The notes under the pieces are model-generated. The model did not search any database. It was given only the letters and a program-made list of their open reading frames with translations, and was not told the origin of the DNA. Made by a program: the position numbers and the translations under genes. Source: Chelydra serpentina (Eukaryota > Chordata > Testudines > Chelydridae). Taken from it: DNA of 64,000 nt. Shown here piece after piece: positions 54,601-64,000 of the stretch (position 1 is the first letter of the stretch; the number at the start of each line of letters is the position of its first letter). Where the stretch lies: the NCBI GenBank assembly GCA_037349315.1, contig JBAIAC010000004.1:29825001-29889000 (forward strand), read 5' to 3'.

Positions 54601-57145
54601 AGGGAGGCAAGTCCTTCTGTGGAGAGAGATGGTGGATAGAGACCTGGGAGGGCATTCCTGGAGCAGATCAGAGTGGGCTGAAAGGAGCAGTTATTCCAAA
54701 ATGAGAATGCCTTCTCTGGCCTCAAGCTTTCACCACTCTCTGGGCAGGGACCCACATCCCTCTCCCTTCTGAACAAGGGTTAAAGCTATGGCTCCCCTGC
54801 CATTCACGGTAATTCTCCCCAGCAAGTCTGGCCAGAAGTCCAGCCCCTATGCTTTACTTGCTCTTCAAGGGCTATGGCCAGGAAGCGTGAGCGATTATAA
54901 CTAAGCAACCAACTCTATCAAAGCAGAGTACATTTAAGGACAAAGGCACAGAGCAAAAACAAAAAATAAAATATAAAAACTTTACCAGTACCCCCCTTCT
55001 CTCTCATATCAGTCTTGGAGGGACTCAGGCAGGTTCTAGCAGGGTTGGTTTCCCCCATAAACAAAAGTCATTCATTCGTTGAGTCAGAATGAAGCCTCAC
55101 CCCTGGTCAGGTTAAACTCAGACTTTTATACCAAAAGCCCTTTGTGTGTCAGGTACTGCTCTGAATCAATGTATGCACACCACCCCAAGAGGTGGTACTT
55201 CTCTGGAGTGGTTTACAGTCCCAGGGTCTGCCACAGTCGCTCTCCCTAGTGTTACTAATTTCTGGAGGAGTTGTGGTAACACTCCACCATAGAGTGGAAT
55301 ACAATCCCTAGCTGACAATGATCCATATTTAATACAAAATTACCCTGAGATCTTGCATATGGTTACAATATCTGGCACACTGCTCAGCTCAGCCTTCTCT
55401 GCCATTTGCCTGTCTTTGTTTTCTCTCTCATCCCTCTGGGACAAAAATACCCTGTATTGTTTCAACTAGCTGAACAACTTATTTTGAATGAAAAAAGGCT
55501 AGTGGTGGCAAAATGGCCTTCTAGAAAGGTTTTTGGGAGGTTATTTTTCAACAAAATTATCAAATTTGTTATTGATCCCCTCCCCTTTAGTCAAAACTGG
55601 GCTTCTGTTAAATGAAAAGTTTGTTTTCAAATTTAAAAAAAATATTTGGAAAGGTTTTGAAAAAAATGGATCCACTTGACCCTGAGAAGCTAGAACTTTG
55701 ATTTTTTTTTTCCTCCAAAAAAGCTTTTATTTTCCCCCACCAGCTCTGGTGTTGAACCCAAATAGTCACTTAGCTTTCACCGCTCTTATCAGCCACTAAA
55801 CTTGGCTCAGAATGAGCTTCAAGAACCCAGCTGTTGTGTGGCACAGACACAGGGTCTTCTTTAAGGGCCACTTCTGGTAAGGGGTGGTGGTTGCAGGGCT
55901 TCAAAGCTCACCCTAGGATGAACCAAAAGCCCTGTACAAGCCACCCATTCTTTTTCAAGTTACTTGGTGTATGTCACCTCCACAGTGCATTACATGTATG
56001 ATCTAAAAATAATGTCAGTAGATATAGCAATATTAACATTTTTGATCTATGTAACTGCCATCAGGCAGATTACCTGTTAGACAAGTAGTTTCGGCAGCTG
56101 CCTGTGTGTGTGAGAGAGATCACACTCCGCCTCCTTTGAAAAGTGAACTTATTTTCTTTAAGATCAATGGAGAATTCTGCTTAGGAAAAAAATTGGACAG
56201 GATATGGCCCTTAGATATTATGGGTCTGATTTTCATTTATACTAAGCCCACTTATGCCCTTCTGGCAGTATAAATGGGCCTTAAAATGGGGGTCAATGTA
56301 ATTTATGCCAATTTTACTTGCCAGAGGAAGTGGTACTAGTGTAAACAGGCCCTAATATGCAAACAGTGAAAAATGAGGGTATGCAAGGTCCTAGAGTGGT
56401 TTGTTGGTGTGGGCATACTTGCTAGCTTAAAAAAAATATATATCTTTACCAGCTGAAGAAAAAATTAGACGTATTTAGGGTTAAACTTGTAAGTAATCAG
56501 AAAAAGTAAGAACAAATGTAATTTGTAGAGTCAAACTGAATAATATATGCAAATGTTTTCTTGGTTTTATGCTGTAGCCAGTTGTGCGTGTCTGTATTTT
56601 TAGATGCCTTTTTCTTCCTCCATTATTACAATAATGTCAGCATAGGGGCAGGAAGAAGACTTTCCTATAAAGCCTTAAAACTAGAGCTCTCCTACTTCAT
56701 GATGGGAAGGCTCTACTGAGGATGTGGGGCCCTGTCTTTCAGAAGTGCTGATGGGAGCATATAAAGGAGCAAAATGCAAGCTACAAAAGATCCTTTAAAT
56801 TGGACATTCTAAGTTCGTTTATAATTCACCATTAAAAAAACAAAAAACGTTTCTTTGCTTCTTGGCTGGGTATTCATGGGAATAATTTTTATATCCTGTT
56901 TGCGTATATTTTGCTTGAACTGATTTTATCTGTCTTTTTAGAAGGCATTTTTTCTCTTTTTCACTATTTACCATATATACGTAAGCCCGGTTCATTTTAT
57001 TAGCAGCAGGAAGCTTATTTACATTTCATTAGTTTTACTTATTGTTATATTTTATTGGAAACTCACATGGGGGGTGGGGGGAGGAAGAAAGCATGAAGGT
57101 TGAAAGAGGAGAGCACTTTCCACACGTCTTGGTTGTATAGGCAGG
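54601..57145. other. Non-coding stretch with SINE-body-like AT DNA
   Basis: No gene is seen. 55460-55740 is rich in AAAATTTGT/AAAAAATGG words like the SINE bodies. 56215-56370 (GGGTCTGATTTTCATTTATA, CAGTATAAATGGGCC, TACTAGTGTAAACAGGCCC) is the old sauropsid repeat. Confidence 0.5.
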
Positions 57146-57149
57146 AAGG

Positions 57150-57290
57150 ACGGTTTTATGTTTAGGCTCTGGACTGGGACTCAGGAGATGCAGGTTCAAG
57201 TCCTGCTTCTACCTCAGACATCTTTACTAACCCTGGGCAGGTTGCTTCATCAGTATTGTCATCTTCAAAAACTGAGAGTCTGGTCCCTGA
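57150..57290 (+). repeat. MIR-like SINE remnant
   Basis: GGCTCTGGACTGGGACTCAG, GAGATGCAGGTTCAAGTCCT (tRNA-like B box), CCTGGGCAGGTTGCTTCATC and ATCTTCAAAAACTGAG follow the MIR order. Confidence 0.7.
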
Positions 57291-57418
57291 AGCGAGATTT
57301 TATTTATTTAAAGGACTATATTGTTGGTTTTGGTCTAAGTTCTGATTTTTGAACTCCCCTATAGAGATTCCAGAGAACCAGGACACTATGGTCAAGGTGA
57401 ATGTGTCTTTATTTCCTG

Positions 57419-57601
57419 GTATCAGAGGGGTAGCCATGTCAGTCTGGATCTGCAAGAGTGACAAAGAGTCCTGTAGCACCTTATAGACTAACGGATATAT
57501 TGGAGCATAAGCTTTCGTGGGCGAAGACGGATCTTCGCCCATGAAAGCTTATGCTCCAATATGTCTATTAGTCTATAAGGTGCTACAGGACTCTTTGTCA
57601 C
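57419..57601. mobile_element. Penelope-like palindromic insertion with 13-bp target duplication
   Basis: It is flanked by TCTTTATTTCCTG at 57406-57418 and exactly again at 57602-57614. The insertion begins GTATCAGAGGGGTAGCCATG and then forms an inverted repeat: 57456-57527 pairs with 57532-57603 around a 4-base CGGA spacer, with only a few mismatches (the last two bases of the right arm overlap the duplication). The sequence is the same family as 42341-42454. Head-to-head copies with variable duplications are typical of Penelope-like retroelements. No reverse transcriptase is present. Confidence 0.8.
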
Positions 57602-57614
57602 TCTTTATTTCCTG

Positions 57615-60600
57615 TTTCCATAGACTTACCTCCTTGTTCTACACCCACATAGAGCTGCTATTCAGAGTGGCCAAAATGTTCAAAACTATCATCAGTTATT
57701 GTCTTGCCAACTCTCACAAATGTCTAGGGTGTGTGATTTTGGTCCCTGCTGCAAGAGCTGTTGCTGGAGAACCCAACGGAGATAAAATTCCACATTTGTA
57801 TAAAATACTGCCTAGTGTCAGAAAGGTTCCAGCTTCTCCCCCAGCCCCTCCCCACAAATCCCAATTAACTAATTCCATGCCTCATCCCATTGCCACATCT
57901 GCCCTTCCCCAGTTTATCAACTAGGCACTCCCTCCAGCTCCACATCAACAGCATCACCAACTCTCTCAAGTCAATCATGAGTCACAGGACTTTTGCTCTT
58001 GCTGAAGGTGCTGTCAGAATGACATTAGAAGCTTCTCTTGTCCAGATTTTCAGGGATGGACTCAGGAGCAGAGCTCTGGGAAAGAGCCTGCAGGGCTTAC
58101 TGGGCCCCACCTTTGTGCATAGATTGGCCCCGTCTCAGTTGTGGCAGACAATTTGTGAGCAGTATGAGGCAGGGAGTTAAGAGAAAGCTGCTGCCCCAGA
58201 CCCAGCAGAACTTTCCCACCTCCTGTTGCCTCAGTACTCCTCTGCCCCAGACAGCAGCAGCTTTCACAGCTCCAACTCCCCCCTCACCTAAATTCTGCTG
58301 CCGTTGGACTTCTGGTTCCTGGAACCCAGCAGCTGCTCTTCCCTGGAGTCAGAAAGCGTCTAGCTGTGGCTGTGGCTAGCGTCTCAGGCAGAGAAGTCCC
58401 AGGGCTGGATGAAGGATGGATAATTTAAAGTATAGATATTAGCAATGATTTGGATAGTTATACATTTATAGTAATTAATGAATAGTTTATACGGTTGATC
58501 TAAATTCTACAAAGACATTAGAATGATTTTAAATTGTTTGACATGCTTTGAATATGAACATTTTAAAATTCCACTCTCAGGATGATAATTATGAAGTATT
58601 GGACTGAACTCTAGAAATCTGTGCTTGGGGTCAGGTTTTTCAAGCAGTTAGCAAGTTGGTTGATGTTGTAAAGACTTTCTTACAAATAAAAATCTTTGCA
58701 GCTCACTGTAGGAATCTCAGTTTAAGTTGTTTGACTAAACAATTTAGTTAAAATCATTAAAAAATAAGAGATTTTATATAACTTAACTTCTTCCAAATGT
58801 ACTAGTCAGAATGTAACCTGGCCACTGCCAAGGTGAAGGAGCAACTACACAAAAATAAATTTAATGGGATTGGCACAAGAACCGCATAGTTTGAAATTAG
58901 TATGTTGCTTTGAAACCAAGATAGCAGAGATTCTGTGGAAACATGCCCAAGCATTTCACAAAAGATAGCAGCAAAAGTACTGCATGTATTGAATGAGCAA
59001 ACCAAGGTCCCATTAATGAAGCTTTGTTAACTGTATATAATATACATGTTGTAAAACTGCTTTTAAGGAAGTATGGAATCAACAACTGTAGGATACATTT
59101 TATACAAACTAGACCAGCCTTAAGTAATATGGAGTGAGAAAACTTGCCCTCTTATCACTGCAGAAAAGTTTAAAATTTAGTACAAAACAGATGACCAGTT
59201 GGAACAGGATAAAAAACAAAAAGCAAACAAAAAAGGGTCCAATACCAGAAAATTTAATGTGAAACCACAGCAACCCAGACAGTGTGGAAGAAGTTGGTTT
59301 CCCCTCCTTAAATACTGTTGCAAGACAATGCAAAGTCTGCAAAGCCCTAGCCTTGTACTGCTGTTTGCACCTGGGACACTTACATGTGCAGGTTTAATGT
59401 CTTACCGACAGAGTTGCCAGCTAAGAAAAAGTAAATGGATCAGTAAGCTAAGAGACAGAATGTCTGAGCTAGCCAAGATGAGAGGGAGGATATCCAGAGA
59501 ACTATCTACTGCAAACAAAACAGCAATGGACAAATCAAGTCAGGAATGAAAAGATTAATTATCGAGTAGGTCGAGCATGAACAGAGCGTGCTGTACAGGG
59601 ATTGGTTCCTACAAAGTAACCAAGGCAATCCAAAAGACACAATGCAATGTCATGTGTAAATGTATATGGAAGTTTACTGTGCAACTTTGAACACGTGGTG
59701 CATCCTATACCCACCCACCCCCACCCCCAATACTTGAGTCTGACCAACTGAGGATAGCTTTGCTGTATGCCATATAAGGAACCGGAGTAACATGACTGGA
59801 ATCAAACTGAGTTTTTGAGGAACTGAGTTGAAGATGTCTTGGGGGAACCCCAATACTCAGATTAATCTCAATGGAAAAATAACTGGAAAACTTGATGCAT
59901 AGGGAGAGTGCTTTGTGCTTCGTGGACATTAATTGTCCAGCTCCATTTTATAGACCCTGGGCAGGAGGCGAATAAGGGGGAAGAATTGGTGTGGGGGGGA
60001 AGTCAAGACAGTATAAGGGAATGGATGGGAGTTTCTCTCTCATACAAGTAAGGAGAGGGTAAGTGACTCTCCCTCTAAGCTGCCAGGGAGAGGCGTGCAT
60101 TTGTGGGCATTAATGGTTGACTTTTCTACTAGGAATCTGTGAAAGGCACCAGCCTACTGAGGACCTAGTGTCCCATCCAGAGTGTTTCAGGCCCTTCCTC
60201 AGAGCTCCCAACCTAAGGGGCAGTTTGCCCTTGGCCCCTCAAACTGAGTGGCTTTGTGACCTAGCATATGGGGAACAGTGCCACTTTAGAGGGATGGCTG
60301 GGCCAAACCTATCTCCATCTATGCCGGGGTGGCCACCAAATCCGAGTTGTGTTAGGACCTCATGCACTAGGTTGCAACGCTTATCAAATTTGGCCTGCCT
60401 GTCCCTCTGTCCTCATCTACAGGGGGGCAAACAGGCCAAACTTGAGTGGTGCTGCATCCTACTATAGCCACTGGATGTGTGGGGCGATGTGCTTCCCCCT
60501 CCAACAAAAAAATGCAGGTAGTAACACAACTCAGAATCCAAAGCAGTCTGCTGGGGCCTTTCACTCTCCTCTCTCTCTCTCTCTCTGCTTCTTCAGTCTT

Positions 60601-61495
60601 TTTGCATCAGGGCCTACTGCAGAAGCTTGTTTACCCCCCTTACTAGCTTTTACAGAAAACACTTGAGCCCTTCACAGCTGGCTCTGCTAATTGAACAGGA
60701 CTGAATGGCCCTAGTCCCCACCCTTCCCCCCAGGCCTTAGAGAGGCCACGTACCATCTTACAGACTTACTCATGCCTTTTGATCTCTTGAGGTTAGCAAT
60801 ACTGCAGTTAATTTTGTGCCTCCAGCCCTCGCATCTGCCCTCAGACTCACATATTCTAGTTTGCCCATCCAGCCTCACATCAGTTGTCCCCCACAATCCC
60901 TATGTCAGCCCTTTGCCCCCACCCCCAGCATACTTCTGCAGCTATGAAGTTCTGTACCAACCCCAAACCGGGGAGGAAGGTTGGGTGGTGGAGGGGTAGT
61001 CCAGGGGCTCTTCAAAGCCCTCGCAGGACTCATGCAACTCCAGAAGGGGTCATCCTCTTCACCTGCCTAGGCCTGGTGTTGCAGGGAGAGAGGGGCAAAC
61101 AGTAGGGAGCATTTAACCCATTTTTCACAAGAGGAAGAGGAACCAGAGATGTCCTGAGCTGCTGGAATCTTTGTGCTCCACCTTCTCCATGAAAATGGTA
61201 TTGATTGCTCCCTCTGCCCCCTACCCAACCTAAGCAGGTGGAGCAGCAGCATCTCTGACTGGCTATTCTTCCCCTAGACAAGGGAAAGATGGGAAGACAG
61301 CTAATCAGATGGAGCTTTCTCCTCCACTAGCCTGGAAATCAGCTCATCCGGAGAGTGGCTGCATCCAGCACCCCCCTCCAAAAAAAACCCCACAAAAAAA
61401 CAACACAACACCCCCACCCTTACTCTTTACAGTTGGCAAGACTCATTCTCTCTGTGTCTGTTTCCCATCTGTACCAGGGGAATATGGCTTCCTTT
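57615..61495. other. Non-coding stretch with simple repeats
   Basis: No gene is recognised. ORFs of 113-135 codons at 57517-58379 and 116-132 codons at 59199-59549 and 60117-60666 have no domain or motif. (CT)n occurs at about 60564-60586 and an A/C-rich run at 61379-61420. Confidence 0.5.
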
Positions 61496-61499
61496 CACC

Positions 61500-61640
61500 C
61501 ATCACATTGCCCTCTTTTAGATTTAGACTGCGAACCGTTTGGGACAGAAGCGGTTTCTTGTTTTTCTATTGAAAGGTCCTAGCATAATGGGCCTCCCTAC
61601 CTCAGTAGGGGCCTCTAGTTGCTATGTATTAATGGTACCA
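61500..61640 (+). repeat. Old MIR/CORE-SINE-like tail
   Basis: TTAGACTGCGAACCGTTTGG, GAAAGGTCCTAGCATAATGG and GGGGCCTCTAGTTGCTATG recall the GTAAGCTCTTTGGGGCAGGG...CTAGCACAATGG-type SINE end seen at 5.8 and 31.1 kb. Confidence 0.5.
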
Positions 61641-62305
61641 TCCGGCACACTATAGAAGAGCCATCAGGGCCACTGCGTGGCTAACAAGCCCTGAAGTGTG
61701 CAATATGAAGTGTGGGTAACCTTCATTATGAAAGGAATGAAACAGTGCATGCCCTTTACCTGGGCTGCACACTGCAATGATATTACCTACTTGCTGCTAT
61801 GGTAGGCTGTCTCCATGAGCACTGCTGAGACATGTGGCTGGGATGAGGTTGATTTCTCCCATGACAAGGCACCAGAGAAGATGTCCCTTATTATTTTGTC
61901 ATTCCGAATTTTATAAAGGCTGCAAGTTGCAAAATGTATCACCGAACAAAAAGGTCCCTGCCCCAAAGAGTTTACAGTTGAAGGCCTTGATTGTGTCTTT
62001 AAGGCCCTGGCCTCCACAGCGACAATGGGGAGTTACAATGCCAGAAAAGGGTGCCAATAGGAACTCAGTCTCAACGAGGCAGGACTCCTCCCAGAGCTCC
62101 TTGGAATGAAGGAAGCTGAGCCTGCTGCTGTAAGCATACTGCTTCAAGGGATAGGTTATACATCCCCCGCTGGACCCAATATGGAATATAGGGGACTGCA
62201 ACTGGATTCCAATATTGCACAGGGAACTCCAAGAAGCCAAGTAGCTCCTGGTGTCCCACCTCACTTGTGGAGCAGCAGAGCATGTCAAACCCTACATGAT
62301 AGACC

Positions 62306-62850
62306 TAGATTCCAAGGCCAGAAGGGACCACTGTGATCATCTAGTCTGACCTCCTGTATAACATAGGTCACAGAACTTCCCCAAAGTATTTTCAAGAGCA
62401 GGGATCTCAAGCTCAAATTATCACGAGGGCCACATGAAAACTAGTAAACTGGCCCAAGGGCTGCATCACTGAAACCTTTTCATACAATGATACAAAAGAG
62501 TAATATAGTATTCTATTAAAACTCAATGTATTAACTTTTTAAAAACTATAATGCAAAGATGGGTTTTAATAAAATATAAATTCAGTAATGTTTGGAGCTT
62601 GGCTGCCAGTGGAGTTGGTGCCTATGGTGGGCCACAGGAAATAACTCCGTGGGCCTCGTGGGGCCCACAGGCCGCATGTTTGAGACCCCTGTACTAGAGC
62701 ATTGGCTTTTAGAAAAACAGCCAATTTGGATTTTAAAATTGTCAGCAATGGCGAATCCATCACAACCCTTGGTAAGTTGTGCCAATGGTTAATTACTCTC
62801 ACTGTTAAAGATGTACACCTTATTTTCCATCTGACATGACAGATAAGTGA
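62306..62850 (-). mobile_element. CR1-type 3' UTR fragment, interrupted by a hAT MITE
   Basis: On + TAGATTCCAAGGCCAGAAGG, GACCACTGTGATCATCTAGT, CTGACCTCCTGTATAACATA, then after the insertion CTAGAGCATTGGCTTTTAGA, AAAACAGCCAATTTGGATTT, GGTAAGTTGTGCCAATGGTT and AATTACTCTCACTGTTAAAG. This is a CR1 3' UTR in reverse orientation. The right limit is uncertain. Confidence 0.8.
62399..62691. mobile_element. hAT-type MITE nested in the CR1 fragment
   Basis: The left end CAGGGATCTCAAGCTC and the right end CATGTTTGAGACCCCTG are inverted (CAGGG[A/G]TCTCAA). Flanks TTCAAGAG (62391-62398) and TACTAGAG (62692-62699) agree at 6 of 8 positions. It is 293 bp, AT-rich inside, with no transposase. Confidence 0.85.
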
Positions 62851-62859
62851 GGATGTATA

Positions 62860-63430
62860 CAAGGGGGCTAGTTCTGCAAGATTTGCACTCCCAGGAGCAG
62901 TAATACCACTCCTGTTTGGCATGTCAAGAGAGCAGCAACCCTCTAGTGGCCTTTTAACACCTTAACGGGGGGCAGGCTTTAACAACATGCAAATAAAATT
63001 CTTCAAAAAACAAAACAGTCTTGTCAAATATCTTCTGTAACCAGAGTCCTGAACATAGGATCCCCAGCTTCACCAGGGCTCTTCTCCACCACTCCCCTTT
63101 AGTCAAACCTCATACAGGTAACAAACATACAGTAAGTCCCCATTCTGGGATTTACCTTCTGCTGCTACTTCATTCCTTCCCAGGCTGCAGCCTTCTTCCT
63201 TTCTTCTCACCTTTCAAACAGAGTGATGCCTCCAAGAGGCTTTTCCCCTCCCTGAGTAACACCTTTTCCTTTGTCTAGAAGCAGCCCCTGATCTCAAACC
63301 TCTTCTCCCAGATGGCTCCTATCTTTCCCTTCTCTGGGCTTCAGGAAGTTGCTTCCAGGAGACTCCTGCTGTTATTTCCTTCATCTCCCACAGGCTTCCT
63401 TATCTGTGTTCTGCCTCTGGGAACTTCAAC
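62860..63430. other. Non-coding stretch
   Basis: Pyrimidine-rich but without recognisable gene or repeat ends. Confidence 0.45.
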
Positions 63431-63435
63431 CCTGT

Positions 63436-63685
63436 TCATAAGAACGGCCATACTAGGTCAGACTAAAGGTCCGCCTAGCCCAGTATCCTCTCTTCTGACA
63501 GTGGCCAATGCCAGGTGCCCCAGAGGGAATTAACAGAACAGGTAATCATCAAGTGATCCATCCCCTGTCGCCCATTCCTAGCTTCTGGCAAACAAAGGCT
63601 AGGGACAACATCCCTGCCCATCCTGGCTAATAGCCATTGATGGACCTACCTTCCACGAACTTATCTAGTTCTTTTTTGAAAGAAA
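63436..63685 (-). mobile_element. CR1 3' fragment
   Basis: On + CATAAGAACGGCCATACTAG, GTCAGACTAAAGGTCCGCC, TAGCCCAGTATCCTC, CTGACAGTGGCCAATGCCAG, CTTCTGGCAAACAAAGGCTA and ACTTATCTAGTTCTTTTTTG. This is the reverse of the CR1 subfamily at 7335 and 37070. Confidence 0.88.
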
Positions 63686-64000
63686 AGTTCAAATCTCAGG
63701 AACTCTCACTGGGTACCCTCTTAATAATCCTCCTGGATGTTCTATGGTCCAGGTGCCTTCAACCCCACCCACTCAGGAAACACTTAAGTGGTCACAAAAG
63801 TAGCGAAGTTGGGCTATTGGAACTGGCCAACTTGTGCCGTGCCTCTTGGTCCTTAAAGGGATAGGCAAACATATTACAGCCATCCACTCCATCACAGGCA
63901 ATATGCAATGTAAGCCTTTATCTGCTCTGGGTGGTTTTATATATTGTCACAGTGCATCCTGCTCTCAACAATCTTCCACTTCTCGGTCATTGCCCTTTGA
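63686..64000. other. Non-coding end of window
   Basis: Nothing recognisable. Confidence 0.45.

Noticed and set aside
57517..57924. 135-codon frame at the palindrome
   Set aside because: It begins inside the Penelope-like inverted repeat and runs into unrelated DNA.
60117..60666. Overlapping 116- and 132-codon frames
   Set aside because: Two frames of the same strand are open together and neither resembles a protein family; a CT tract is included.

Overview
The window looks like a piece of vertebrate nuclear genome, most likely a cryptodiran turtle. The evidence is the repeat content: CR1 LINE tails ending in the TCATAGAATC-type octamer array, a tortoise-type tRNA-headed SINE with a CR1-like tail, many PIF/Harbinger-family MITEs whose ends read GGGTACGTCTACAC, and MIR/CORE-SINE remnants. 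I find no bacterial-style operons and no host protein-coding exon that I can recognise. Every convincing coding stretch belongs to a transposable element. Most of the window is AT-rich, non-coding intergenic or intronic DNA. The species call is inference from repeat families, with no database search.

Layout. 1-1389: 3' end of a LINE ORF abutting a reversed partial copy of the large Harbinger element. 1.4-8.5 kb: a SINE, CR1 tails and plain DNA. 8.56-9.38 kb: a LINE ORF fragment with a CR1 tail nested in it. 10.2-18.85 kb: a decayed tandem array of roughly 30-bp units, split by a DIRS-like reverse transcriptase/RNase H fossil, an LTR-like repeat carrying a young hAT MITE, an old HARBI1 fossil, and a 5'-truncated CR1 with an intact 438-codon reverse-transcriptase reading frame. 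19-22.7 kb: AT-rich DNA. 22.76-24.9 kb: a solo-LTR-like element and a second LTR-like repeat interrupted by a CR1 tail. 25-48.6 kb: mostly unannotatable DNA with scattered MITEs, MIR remnants, CR1 tails, Penelope-like debris and an LTR-like stretch. 48.65-53.83 kb: a stack of DNA transposons. 53.8-64 kb: ordinary DNA plus a palindromic Penelope-like insertion, a CR1 tail carrying a hAT MITE, and another CR1 tail.

The centrepiece is a 4737-bp PIF/Harbinger element (48933-53669) with matching terminal inverted repeats and a TAA target duplication. It carries the two genes expected of an autonomous element: a HARBI1-type DDE transposase on + and a spliced Myb/SANT-like DNA-binding protein on -. 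It also has a third open reading frame on +, inside the Myb gene's predicted intron, and a tandem pair of tRNA-like (Pol III promoter-like) modules in its left arm. The transposase keeps its DDE residues but has two in-frame stops, and Myb exon 2 is broken, so this copy is probably dead. The element sits inside an older MITE that lies next to a hAT MITE. A related partial copy with the same tRNA-like pair is at the window start, so the pair is a property of the family.

Other notable points: a 148-bp near-perfect palindrome from a Penelope-like insertion flanked by an exact 13-bp duplication (57.4 kb); a possible decayed hammerhead-like fold in its relative at 42.4 kb; and several nested insertions that give a relative order of transposition.
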